Shown here: positions 15,536-24,494 of the stretch, piece by piece
Layout of the letters: every line of letters begins with the position of its first letter
How positions within the stretch are numbered: position 1 is the stretch's first letter
Assembly (NCBI RefSeq): GCF_003236175.1
Contig: NZ_QKTW01000006.1
Span: forward strand, 9,811-73,810
Direction of reading: 5' to 3'
Length of the DNA: 64,000 bases
Source: Taibaiella soli
GTDB taxonomy: Bacteria > Bacteroidota > Bacteroidia > Chitinophagales > Chitinophagaceae
Notes under the pieces: model-generated
What the model was told of the DNA's origin: nothing
The model's database searches: none
Seen by the model: the letters and a program-made list of their open reading frames with translations, nothing else
Translations under genes and position numbers: made by a program

Positions 15536-16366
15536 ATGAACTGTGACGTAAAGATTTCAGACACCGAATTAATCGCACCGATTACGGCACCTAAGCTGAT
15601 ACTAAACAATTACACGGGCGGAAAAATAGAAGGTGAAGCGTTTGTGGCCGACCACATTTTCAGCTATATCATTTCGGGCGCACACGATATCTGGCTGGGG
15701 AACAAAATGTATTCTTTTAAAGCGGGCGACTTCCGTTTCTTCAAAAAGAATCAGCTGTCGCGATACGTCAAAAGCCCATCTAGCGACGGTTTCCGTTCTG
15801 TTGCCGTTCACATCGATCAATACACTTTGATGGAAATGAGCAATAACTATTCTCTGAAGGCAACCAAACGCAGCACTATCGACGGGCCGCTACTGCTCCG
15901 CCCGGATACCTTACTGCAAGGCTTTACGGATTCATTAATGCCTTACCTCAACACGGGACAAACGGATCCCCGGATCGTATCGCTCAAAACGAAAGAGCTT
16001 GTATTGTTGCTACTCCATAATCATCCGGCATTAAAGGAAGTACTATTTGACTTTAGCGAACCGGGAAAAATTGACCTGAAAGCCTTTATGAACAGCCATT
16101 ACAGATACAATGTAAGCCTCGACAAGTTTGCTTTCCTCACTGGCCGTAGCCTCTCTGCATTCAAACGGGATTTTACCCACCATTATAATATGAGCCCCGG
16201 ACGTTGGCTGGTGCAGCGAAGACTGGAGGACGCACGTTTTCTGATCGAAGAAAAAGCGCAGAGACCTTCCGAAATATATCTGGATCTGGGGTTCGAAGAT
16301 CTTTCTCATTTCTCCTATGCTTATAAAAAAGCATTTGGTTATGCGCCCGCAAAAAAACAGAATTAA
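15536..16366 (+). CDS. AraC family transcriptional regulator
   Basis: A 276-residue regulator with an N-terminal cupin-like sensing domain (about residues 20-110; SYIISGAHDIWLG, YSFKAGDFRFFKKN) and a C-terminal AraC double helix-turn-helix (about 180-272). The first HTH contains DKFAFLTGRSLSAFKRDFTHH and the second PSEIYLDLGFEDLSHFSYAYKKAFG, the family signature. It lies 30 bp upstream of an SDR gene in the same direction and probably controls it. The inducer is unknown. Confidence 0.92.
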   Translation: MNCDVKISDTELIAPITAPKLILNNYTGGKIEGEAFVADHIFSYIISGAHDIWLGNKMYSFKAGDFRFFKKNQLSRYVKSPSSDGFRSVAVHIDQYTLMEMSNNYSLKATKRSTIDGPLLLRPDTLLQGFTDSLMPYLNTGQTDPRIVSLKTKELVLLLLHNHPALKEVLFDFSEPGKIDLKAFMNSHYRYNVSLDKFAFLTGRSLSAFKRDFTHHYNMSPGRWLVQRRLEDARFLIEEKAQRPSEIYLDLGFEDLSHFSYAYKKAFGYAPAKKQN

Positions 16367-16396
16367 AAACCATCAATAACTATTCAAACACAAAAA

Positions 16397-17194
16397 ATGG
16401 ATTTGAAATTAAAAGGAAAAACAGCGCTGGTAACAGGTTCCAGCTCAGGACTAGGTGAAGCAATCGTAAAAATGCTGGCAGCGGAAGGTGCCGCAGTAAT
16501 CGTACACGGACGTAATCAGGAAAGAGCCGAACGAGTAGCGAATGAAATCAACGCATCCGGTGGCAACGCGCGAACTGCAATTGGTGATCTTACAACCGAT
16601 GAAGGCGCAGATGCGGTTGCTGCGGCAGCATTGCAAGGCGGTGCTATAGATATTCTAGTGAATAATGCGGGTGCTACTTCACATAAATCCTGGGGAGAAG
16701 CCAGTGCCGATGACTGGTTGGATATTTACAACAATAACGTTGTCTCTTATGTACGGATGATCCGCCGTATCGTGCCGCAAATGAAATTGCTCGGTTGGGG
16801 AAGACTGGTCCACATTGGCGGCGGACTCGGCATTCAACCAATCAAAGAACAGCCGCATTACAACGCTACCCTCGCCGCCCGACATAATATGTCTGCGTCT
16901 CTGGCGCGCCAACTTAAAGAAACAGGCATTACATCGAATGTTGTTTCTCCGGGCGCCATTATTAACCCGATGGTAGAAGAGTGGCTGGTCAACGCAGCTC
17001 CGAAATTTGGCTGGGGAACGGATTTAGAGGAAATAAAATACAAAGCGGTACAGGATCTTATTCCAAATGATACCGGAAGATTCGGCAAGCCCGAAGAAAT
17101 TGCGGGTGCCGTGTCTTATCTCTGCAGCAACTATGCCGACTATATCAGCGGTGCAGTAATCAGAGTGGATGGCGGAACGATCAGATGCTTGTAA
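16397..17194 (+). CDS. SDR-family protein with altered active site
   Basis: A 265-residue classical-length short-chain dehydrogenase/reductase. The cofactor motif TGSSSGLG is at residues 13-20 and NNAG at 89-92. The usual catalytic Ser position reads HIGGGLG (139-145) and the YxxxK motif reads YNATL (155-159), so the Tyr is present but Ser and Lys are replaced by Gly and Leu. The C-terminal GAVIRVDGG is normal. Either the protein has lost dehydrogenase activity, or it belongs to an SDR branch with a different mechanism. It is co-directional with the AraC regulator 30 bp upstream. Confidence 0.88.
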   Translation: MDLKLKGKTALVTGSSSGLGEAIVKMLAAEGAAVIVHGRNQERAERVANEINASGGNARTAIGDLTTDEGADAVAAAALQGGAIDILVNNAGATSHKSWGEASADDWLDIYNNNVVSYVRMIRRIVPQMKLLGWGRLVHIGGGLGIQPIKEQPHYNATLAARHNMSASLARQLKETGITSNVVSPGAIINPMVEEWLVNAAPKFGWGTDLEEIKYKAVQDLIPNDTGRFGKPEEIAGAVSYLCSNYADYISGAVIRVDGGTIRCL

Positions 17195-17235
17195 CCGGCT
17201 TCTAAAGAAGCTAATGCGGAAGAAAAGCACGCTAG

Positions 17236-17392
17236 CACCTCGCCATGCAACACGTGATAACGATATTTCGTACTCCACACTATGTGGACATGCAACTGAT
17301 GTACACTGTGACTTCCTTTCCTAACTTCTGACATATTGCTAATTTAAGCCAGATTTGTAGAAGCTAAAGCCTTGCCCTAAAGGGCATAGCTT
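17236..17392 (-). mobile_element. Remnant of an IS200/IS605-type element (5' tnpA and left-end hairpin)
   Basis: From ATG 17334 on the minus strand the frame reads SHSVHQLHVHIVWSTKYRYH then VLHGEV, the N-terminal strand and HUH entry region of Y1 transposases (TnpA of IS200/IS605). Resemblance stops after about 33 residues, and neither the HUH motif nor the catalytic Tyr is present, so it is a pseudogene. Upstream on the same strand, 17361-17392 forms the hairpin AAGCTATGCCC/GGGCA..TAGCTT typical of the left end of such elements. It sits on the downstream border of the RADAR locus. Confidence 0.7.
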
Positions 17393-17436
17393 GAACTAGC
17401 GCGTTGGGACAGTCAAAGCCAATCTAAGACTCTGTG

Positions 17437-17481
17437 TAAGTCTAGTAGAAAGCCTCCATGTAGGCTCTTCTGCTAGACTTA
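17437..17481. repeat. Long perfect-armed hairpin downstream of rdrB
   Basis: TAAGTCTAG...CTAGACTTA forms the outer arms, TAGAA/TTCTG the middle and AGCCT/AGGCT the inner stem, with one bulged C: about 19 pairs in 45 nt. It lies 47 bp past the rdrB stop. No T run follows on either strand, so it is not a standard terminator. It could be an island or IS end, or a factor-dependent 3' stabiliser. Confidence 0.75.
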
Positions 17482-17527
17482 CGATTCGGAATTGCTGTTT
17501 AATTCGATTACAAATATTCACAAAGAG

Positions 17528-19873
17528 CTATCTTCTTTGAAACCTATATAAAACACTATTTTGCTGTAAGCGTCCAATAAATGTCATCGCCTTGTCCCGT
17601 CCCACTTTTTTAATCAAGTCGCAATAAACATTTGCATACTCGTTATAGATATTAGTTGCAAATATCCCAGTGTCATCTGTTCCGACAACAATAGGTGGTA
17701 TACACCAACCGTCCTCTTCCCATTTAAACCAATTCCAGAGATGATAGGTTTCAAAATTTCTATGGTGTCCAATCCTAACATTGCTTGTTGGCAATGTCTC
17801 TATTATAATCTCATTCTTATGCATAAAATGAAGCAAAATCAATTGAAGTTTTTCAATATGATTTTCATTTATTACTTCTTGAGAGTTAATTAAAATTGGT
17901 TCATTATATTTTCCTCTGAAAAAAGCGGAATGGTAAAGTTGTAATATTTCCACCGTTTCTACTCTAATATTTGCGTTTGCGATTTGATCCCATTCGCCAT
18001 CGTCGTACACATCCAACAAGCGAGCCCGAGCCTTGTCATTCCTATTGAATAAAATCATAGGACAATATTTTCGACAGAGCCAAGCTTCTTCAATATCCTG
18101 CACATCCCTTTGCAGACCAAATATTTCTTTAAAATATTTCAATATATAACTTTCCAAAGCCGGTACAACATTTGCCAATTCTTCAACATTCATTTTTTTA
18201 ATTAAATGTCTAACAAAAACCAAAGTATCCATCCACTCACCTCTACGAATCAACATTTGCTCGCCAATTATCGACAGCCATCTTTTTACCGACAACCCGC
18301 TTGCCGTACAATGCCCAATACGATCTCCCTTACTGAGCTCTGTAAAGACAATTGCCTCATAAACAGATCGTAACCCCGATAAAATATGAAAGAAATCTTC
18401 TCCTGCATGGTAAGTAAAATGCAGAACACCGGTCCTGCGCATATATCTAAATACCGGTCCAAATACTTCAGGCGGCGTATCAAATTCACTTGATGCGGCA
18501 TCAATTCCTACAATACTTTGTGAGTAATGACCTCCGTGGTCTATAAAGGATCTAAGTTCAAGAGCTCTTTGCCATAAATCAATTCTTAAGGATTTGTATC
18601 GGATAAGTTTCGAAGAATTATTGTCAGGCCCCTTAATAAAATGCCCAACTAAACTAAACCCAGGACCTACTGCTAAATTTGCATTCAGCTTTTGCCAACC
18701 ACGTTCAATTGCCTGCATCATAGATATATTTTTCCCTCTATCTTTTTGCGGAGAGAACCTACCTTCCAAAAATGCTAAATTGTTCATTTCATTTCCTTGC
18801 ATTTGAAAAAAACGCTTGGCATATGTTTTTTCGCTAAACTCCCTTAACCCATTCAAAGTATGTTTTTGAAATTGTTCGAAACCATGTTGATGGGTTTGCT
18901 GAACCAGCAAACGATTACACAATCCACATATCAACAGATAGAAATGAAAAAGAGATGCAACAATCGAACCTGGTTGCGCTTGCATATGCCGGAATACCAA
19001 AATATACATCAGCATTTCAACTCTCATCGCATTATCGTCATCAGAATATAGAAGTCTACAAAAAGGGCTTTTATTAAAACCTACGTCATTAGTAGTATCT
19101 ACTATTTTGTATAATAATAGCTCGGGATTTTGTTTACCTGATTCCGCGCGTTGTTTAAAAATAAATTCAAATAGTTTTTGCCTAATTCGCCTTGCTATAT
19201 GTAATAGGTTTAAATATTTTAGAGGTTTGAGCAAATGAGATTCCTGCTCTAATTGCTCTTTAACTTTTGGTTTCGAAAACCCTTTGGACAACTCCTTATA
19301 GACAACCTCCGGATAACTTAAATGATCTTGCCAAACGTGATCCGTCTCTGTAGTTCCGTTAAGATGAACATGTAAATCATGAAATCCGCCGTGTAATGCC
19401 GAAAAGCCCTGGAGATGTGGAATAAACGGCCGCGGCAACGCCGTATATCTACAGTTAGGCACAATGTAATGGCTATAATATTCATTAATGGTTTCCGCTC
19501 TTAAATCACGTAAAGTTTTTTGTCCATGCAAAAAAGCGGCTTGTAATATTAAGGGTGGGATATATGTTAATAATTCCTGCCATTCATTTTGATTATTTTG
19601 CTGAACATACACAATATCTGCCCGTATCTCCAGATATTCCTTGGCAATATCATATATACCCAGACATAGAAGATCCTCTATAGTCTTCTTGTCATTAAAT
19701 ACATTTTCCTGCAGCAGCCTATAGTAGTGGTCCGGTATATCTCGCGCGGCTTCTCTCGTTTTAAGAAATAATCGTCGTTTAACGTCTGTGAACGACACCT
19801 TAGAGCCTTCGACATATTCGCTTAATGAAAGGTCGTCGTTGAGCAAATGACGGAGCATAACTGAAACTACCAT
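17528..19873 (-). CDS. rdrB: RdrB-like adenosine deaminase of a RADAR defence system
   Basis: A 781-residue protein carrying a divergent adenosine/AMP-deaminase domain. The zinc and catalytic motifs occur in order: HVHLNG (residues 168-173), YHAGED (488-493), IGHC (519-522), LPTSNVRIG (694-702) and GTDDTG (731-736). A normal adenosine deaminase is about 340 residues; the long N-terminal part and the ~200-residue inserts match RdrB of RADAR, which works with RdrA to deaminate adenosine in RNA or nucleotides during phage infection. The ATG at 19873 overlaps the rdrA stop by 7 nt (translational coupling); Met6 is an alternative start. The gene is visibly AT-richer than its flanks, which suggests transfer. 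Confidence 0.88.
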   Translation of the reverse strand: MVVSVMLRHLLNDDLSLSEYVEGSKVSFTDVKRRLFLKTREAARDIPDHYYRLLQENVFNDKKTIEDLLCLGIYDIAKEYLEIRADIVYVQQNNQNEWQELLTYIPPLILQAAFLHGQKTLRDLRAETINEYYSHYIVPNCRYTALPRPFIPHLQGFSALHGGFHDLHVHLNGTTETDHVWQDHLSYPEVVYKELSKGFSKPKVKEQLEQESHLLKPLKYLNLLHIARRIRQKLFEFIFKQRAESGKQNPELLLYKIVDTTNDVGFNKSPFCRLLYSDDDNAMRVEMLMYILVFRHMQAQPGSIVASLFHFYLLICGLCNRLLVQQTHQHGFEQFQKHTLNGLREFSEKTYAKRFFQMQGNEMNNLAFLEGRFSPQKDRGKNISMMQAIERGWQKLNANLAVGPGFSLVGHFIKGPDNNSSKLIRYKSLRIDLWQRALELRSFIDHGGHYSQSIVGIDAASSEFDTPPEVFGPVFRYMRRTGVLHFTYHAGEDFFHILSGLRSVYEAIVFTELSKGDRIGHCTASGLSVKRWLSIIGEQMLIRRGEWMDTLVFVRHLIKKMNVEELANVVPALESYILKYFKEIFGLQRDVQDIEEAWLCRKYCPMILFNRNDKARARLLDVYDDGEWDQIANANIRVETVEILQLYHSAFFRGKYNEPILINSQEVINENHIEKLQLILLHFMHKNEIIIETLPTSNVRIGHHRNFETYHLWNWFKWEEDGWCIPPIVVGTDDTGIFATNIYNEYANVYCDLIKKVGRDKAMTFIGRLQQNSVLYRFQRR

Positions 19874-22623
19874 TCCAAAGAATTACCATTTATGTATTTT
19901 CTGAAATTCCAAGCCTTGCTAGATTTACTACCGACATTAAAAAATCGGGGAAACATCTTGTAAATCTGGTCATTGTTTTTTGAATCCATCATCAAATCAT
20001 ATGGAATGTTATTATTTCGACAGTAGTTATAAAGATCCTCGTTCGAAACAATTGCGTCTAGGCTATATAATTCGTTATTCATTGTTTCACTCTGACCATT
20101 ATAAACGGTATCTATATTTGAAAGCAATTTATAAACCGACAATTGCCGATTCTCGTTATATATTTCTGGATATATAAACGTCTGAAACGATCCATTTTTC
20201 GTAATTTCTCCGTTTAGATAGCAAAGTAATAGCGGACACGAAATCATCCATTTCGAAAATGGCAATTCTGAAGCCTTAGAACTGAGTTTTATTAGATTAT
20301 TTAAAAATATTTTATCAGTATCAATTGCATTATCGATGTTAATATTAGCGGCATCTTTCAGATTTTCTTTTGCTTCTTCCACTAGTATCGCATTCATAAA
20401 TGTTATAACCATTCGATGCATTGCATCTCCGGCATTTTGAGGGCGGCTTTTTTTATTCCCAAAAGCATAAAACATCCTTGTCGAAATTTTACCCAATAAA
20501 TGTGGAGAAATTGCATCTACATCAAACAGTTTAATCCAGCACTCCGCATACGATTTCAATTCTGTAGCATTTTCTGTTTGGTCTTCTTTGTCAAAAACTA
20601 TGTCATTTATATCATCATTGTCAGTAAGAGATCGTTCAAAATTTGGCGCACTGTATTCCCGTATCTGTGACAATTCTAAAAAACCATTATCCAGATCATC
20701 CTCGGTTGCTCTTCTGATCAACTCCGCAATAGCTCCTAAAAGTGTATAAATAGAATAGACGACCATAGAACTTTGTCGATGAGCGGGAGATGCTATACTG
20801 GCCGGAAGTTTAATAAGAATACTCTGAGTAATATCAGCCTGTTTAAAGACGGAATCTATCCTGTTCGAATCCCCTCTTTTCCCTAAAGAAGCAAGCCCCT
20901 TCAATTGAACTGAACCTTCAGGCTGATTAGCTCCTTTACTAGTAGTCCCTTTTACTCCCACCATGTACGAGAGCATTAATGCCGCACTATCACGCAGTAC
21001 CCGATCTTGCAACAAAGCTGCGTGCTTACATATCCCTTCTACGGAAGGGATCGCCGCATTAAGATTATTATTTAAACTTTGTTTACCATCAAGATATCCA
21101 ACTGTACTAAGAAGATTCCTCAAATAACCAATCTTGATGAAATAATCGAAAATCAAAAAGGGGCTGTTCTTAATACTTTCACTTAAAATAAAATTCAGAG
21201 CCACGAGGCATGCGTTCAAAACTTCGTCGGTTGTGGTCGGCTGTAGTTGATATGTTTCACCGAATTTCTTTTCCTGGATTAATAAATTTAAGATCGTCGG
21301 TGATAAAAATTGCTCTCGTCCCTCAAACGTACTTATCTGTATTTTTTTATCAAATAGCTCACTGAGAAATACATCAGAAATATCGTTTCGTAATAAACTA
21401 TAATCCGAATTCATAAAAATTGACAGAAAACGTATCTGAGACCGCAGAGGCAAATTCAAAAAGTAGGATCGATACGCTTCGGCTTGATAAGAATTTTTTA
21501 TCCCAAACTTTACAAAAACACACTCATAAGTATCCCTAATATTCCGTAAAATGACTTCACCATTAGAAAGCATTTGAATCATAATATTATACCCATCTGC
21601 TTTGGGAGATGGCTTTGGTAGGATAGGTGAATCTCCACGAGAAATTTCTGCAGGTGGTTCGCGGTCATCTCGACGCCCTTTATACAGAAGCTTTTCCCCC
21701 AGAGTCGTTAAATGAATTCGACGTTCAGGTTTTAGAACTTTCTTTAGATACTGTCCTTCCAATTCGGTTACAATGTTATTGTATTCATCACGTCTTCCAC
21801 CGAAATCAGCTTCATTTTTCAGAAGAGCCTTACCAAAGTTTTTCCACTGTTGTTTTCGAACGGATAATGAAAAGAGTTTAAAATCGCCACTTATTATTGT
21901 AAAGACATGAGGCGATGTAAGATATTTTCTTATAGTTTCTAGTACTGGCCATCCTTTTGTGAAGCTTACATCAATATCATCCAGTATTAACAAAAATGCT
22001 TTTTTCTTAAGGATCTCTAAGGCGTATGTAATAAGGTCGTTGAAATTTTCTTCCAATTTACGCGCAGATGTTACCGCACGAATACCACGTTGCATAATGT
22101 ATTCAGGGTCCTGCCATTCCGCATTAGTAAGTTCTGTACCGATGCCGTCTAACGAGGGCAAACCATGGGCTAAAGACTCGACCTTTTGGATCCATACATT
22201 TTTCCTGTGAAATTCAGCACTTCTTGGATCACAATTATTTGTATCAAGCTGGCTATCTACAACATCTTTAATCAAAGAAATTATGTTAAGAAAAACGTGT
22301 CCTTTTTCTTCAATCAGAGTAGGGTCAATGATATCCAAAATCTGTATTTCAGGTTTTTGCTTCAAACAATATTCTTTTATTGTTAGAAGAAAGCTTGTTT
22401 TCCCAGTACCTCTCCCCCCCAATACACTAACTGCATCATGGGTTCTAAGAAACTTTTTCGTTCCTCCACTATTGTTAACATCATTTATAAGTCTAACTCT
22501 GGCGTCTATCCATTCATCGACCCGATTAAATTCCCTACGATGTACGAGTTCATTTTCATGTTGATTTTCCGGCGAGAAGTGCTTTGCATCAGTACTGTTT
22601 AACAGGTTGATTTTAATATCCAT
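19867..22623 (-). CDS. rdrA: RdrA-like P-loop ATPase of a RADAR defence system
   Basis: A protein of 918 residues from ATG 22623; an upstream in-frame ATG at 22665 would add 14 residues. The Walker A motif GGRGTGKT is at 69-76, a Walker B LLILDDIDVS at 211-220 and a sensor-1-like FTIISGDF near 240, giving an AAA+/STAND-like N-terminal ATPase. The long remaining part is alpha-helical with no known domain. Size, gene order (ATPase upstream of a giant adenosine deaminase) and 7-nt overlap match RdrA of RADAR, in which RdrA rings load substrate on an RdrB shell. No accessory membrane gene (SLATT- or Csx27-like) is adjacent. The sequence is clearly AT-rich (one sampled line is 30% GC). Confidence 0.87.
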   Translation of the reverse strand: MDIKINLLNSTDAKHFSPENQHENELVHRREFNRVDEWIDARVRLINDVNNSGGTKKFLRTHDAVSVLGGRGTGKTSFLLTIKEYCLKQKPEIQILDIIDPTLIEEKGHVFLNIISLIKDVVDSQLDTNNCDPRSAEFHRKNVWIQKVESLAHGLPSLDGIGTELTNAEWQDPEYIMQRGIRAVTSARKLEENFNDLITYALEILKKKAFLLILDDIDVSFTKGWPVLETIRKYLTSPHVFTIISGDFKLFSLSVRKQQWKNFGKALLKNEADFGGRRDEYNNIVTELEGQYLKKVLKPERRIHLTTLGEKLLYKGRRDDREPPAEISRGDSPILPKPSPKADGYNIMIQMLSNGEVILRNIRDTYECVFVKFGIKNSYQAEAYRSYFLNLPLRSQIRFLSIFMNSDYSLLRNDISDVFLSELFDKKIQISTFEGREQFLSPTILNLLIQEKKFGETYQLQPTTTDEVLNACLVALNFILSESIKNSPFLIFDYFIKIGYLRNLLSTVGYLDGKQSLNNNLNAAIPSVEGICKHAALLQDRVLRDSAALMLSYMVGVKGTTSKGANQPEGSVQLKGLASLGKRGDSNRIDSVFKQADITQSILIKLPASIASPAHRQSSMVVYSIYTLLGAIAELIRRATEDDLDNGFLELSQIREYSAPNFERSLTDNDDINDIVFDKEDQTENATELKSYAECWIKLFDVDAISPHLLGKISTRMFYAFGNKKSRPQNAGDAMHRMVITFMNAILVEEAKENLKDAANINIDNAIDTDKIFLNNLIKLSSKASELPFSKWMISCPLLLCYLNGEITKNGSFQTFIYPEIYNENRQLSVYKLLSNIDTVYNGQSETMNNELYSLDAIVSNEDLYNYCRNNNIPYDLMMDSKNNDQIYKMFPRFFNVGSKSSKAWNFRKYINGNSLEW

Positions 22624-22972
22624 GTTGCGCTTATTCACGTGCAATATATAAATATTTTCAAGCAATTTATTCCGTTATGTTTTCATTATCACTCGTTTAC
22701 CCTTTACAAATTCCCCAAAACCTAACAATAGCGCTTCTAACAGAAACTTTCGGAATATAAACGCTGAACCTCAAAGCATCAATCCCTGGATTCCGAACGT
22801 AAGATCAACAACCTGAACCCAACTCGCCATTTTTGGGGATCCATACCCGTAGAAATACCTGTTTTTTGCCTAAATCCTTGCAATCAGATTTTTAGCGACT
22901 TACATTTATGTGACAATTGTAATACTGAAAGAGCACTAAACAAGGAATTACAATTATTAAACTATCCACATC
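22624..22972. other. Divergent spacer upstream of rdrA
   Basis: This 349-bp spacer separates rdrA from the divergent lipoprotein gene. It includes AT-rich segments (acatttatgtgacaattgta near 22905) that could hold promoters, but no strong TTTG / TAnnTTTG pair and no regulator gene. Island and core sequence probably meet here; I cannot place the border. Confidence 0.4.
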
Positions 22973-24397
22973 ATGAAAAAATCATTCAACCTGCCGGTCG
23001 TGCTGACCGCGGCGGCCGCTATGGCATTAGCGACCTACAGTTGCAACAACGCAGGCAACAGCAATCAGCAAAAAGAAGATTCCACGAAAACCGAGGCGAT
23101 GGAAATGCCCCTCAATGGAGCGTTTCAAAACCACCGCGATTCGGTACCATCGAAACAGCAGTATGATGCACCGCTTTTTGTGTTAAGTCATGATTACCCG
23201 ACTACAGAAACGCCGGTCAATAATCCATCCTGGCAACAGGCGCTGAATGGCCAGCCGATCTCTGATAAGAATACCATGGCTTATATGGATTCATTAAAAT
23301 CGTACGTTGCGCCAAACCTCCTGCCGTTCTTTACCGACAATAAAAACTGGAATGCGGCACAGCACGGCTGGTATCATGAGCCATGGATGGGCAGTCAACG
23401 TGAAGCTATTCTCGGTGCTTATCTCGGTAATGGTAACCCGGCCAATATGTTTAAAACGCTGAAAGAAGACGAAGCCGGATATGCGGTGGTGTTATATGAT
23501 CCGACAGCGGCTTATACGGTGGGACAAATCTGGGGTAAAACAGGACAGAAAGTAAATCTTGCCAATGATGCCTCTCAGTTTAAAGAAGGCTCGGTAATCG
23601 TAAAACTCGCTTTCTCTAACGTTAACTTCCCGCAATGGCCAGTATTGAAAGACGCACTGACTTTTGATGTGTACGATACTATTCCAACGAAAGAAAATCC
23701 GAAGAAAGGTTATCAGATGCGTAAAGTCAGTTTCTTCCAGATGGATATTATTGTGAAAGACAGCAAAACGTCGCCAAAAACAGGCTGGGTCTACTCTACG
23801 TTTGTTTATGATAAAGATGCGAAAGGTAATTTCTGGGATAAAATGGTACCGCTCGGCGCAATGTGGGGCGATGATCCAAACGTGATCAGCCCGATCAAAC
23901 CACCGTATCCGAAATTATCTGAAACAGTGATCAATCCAAAAGCACCTTTCTACAGTAAAGAAACACTTGGCTGGGGCGGTCGTTTGAGTGGTCCGAATGA
24001 CGGCGCAGTAGCACAGCAGGCTGTGAATATCGATTCACCGAATGTTGTTTATAACAATCTGCCGTTGTCTTCTTGTATGAGCTGTCACAGCCCTTCACAG
24101 GATACATTTAAATCATTCCTGCTGCCGGCGCCGTTCCCTAAGAACTCAGATACAGCATTCTTCGTGTATACTCCGGGCAGTAAAAACTGGAATCTCTGGT
24201 TCAGAGACCTTGCACCAAATGAAGCATTCGATGCAGGACAAACATCAATGGACTATGATATGGTAATGGCATTCAAATCTATTCCTGCTTACCTGGCTGC
24301 ACAACCGAAACCTACGACTCAAAACAAAATGCTCCGTGCCAATATCGAAGCTACGCAGCGTTTCAGAAGACATACTACAAGTCAGTTCTGGCACTAG
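22973..24397 (+). CDS. Lipoprotein with a single haem c motif
   Basis: A 474-residue exported protein. The N-terminus has a hydrophobic signal (VVLTAAAAMALATYSC) with a lipobox-like end and Cys at residue 24, so it is probably anchored to a membrane. A single CxxCH motif, CMSCH, occurs in LPLSSCMSCHSPS (about residues 364-376), the expected haem c attachment site. Most of the chain has no named domain that I recognise; WYHEPWMGSQREAILGAY near 135 is distinctive. The protein may be a monohaem electron carrier or an enzyme using haem c. A strong terminator follows. Confidence 0.75.
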   Translation: MKKSFNLPVVLTAAAAMALATYSCNNAGNSNQQKEDSTKTEAMEMPLNGAFQNHRDSVPSKQQYDAPLFVLSHDYPTTETPVNNPSWQQALNGQPISDKNTMAYMDSLKSYVAPNLLPFFTDNKNWNAAQHGWYHEPWMGSQREAILGAYLGNGNPANMFKTLKEDEAGYAVVLYDPTAAYTVGQIWGKTGQKVNLANDASQFKEGSVIVKLAFSNVNFPQWPVLKDALTFDVYDTIPTKENPKKGYQMRKVSFFQMDIIVKDSKTSPKTGWVYSTFVYDKDAKGNFWDKMVPLGAMWGDDPNVISPIKPPYPKLSETVINPKAPFYSKETLGWGGRLSGPNDGAVAQQAVNIDSPNVVYNNLPLSSCMSCHSPSQDTFKSFLLPAPFPKNSDTAFFVYTPGSKNWNLWFRDLAPNEAFDAGQTSMDYDMVMAFKSIPAYLAAQPKPTTQNKMLRANIEATQRFRRHTTSQFWH

Positions 24398-24457
24398 TTT
24401 TCGAATCTCGAAATCTGAAATCAGAGGCCGATATTTAAACAACATACCTAAATTATC

Positions 24458-24494
24458 ATCGGCGTTGATACCTCGTATCAGCGCCGATTTTTTA
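24458..24494 (+). terminator. Rho-independent terminator
   Basis: ATCGGCGTTGATAC pairs with GTATCAGCGCCGAT (one mismatch) around CTC, followed by TTTTT. It terminates the haem-motif lipoprotein gene. Confidence 0.93.

Noticed and set aside
17528-19873. Housekeeping adenosine deaminase of purine salvage
   Set aside because: The protein is more than twice the usual length, with the metal motifs widely separated, and is coupled to a large ATPase gene. RdrB fits better.
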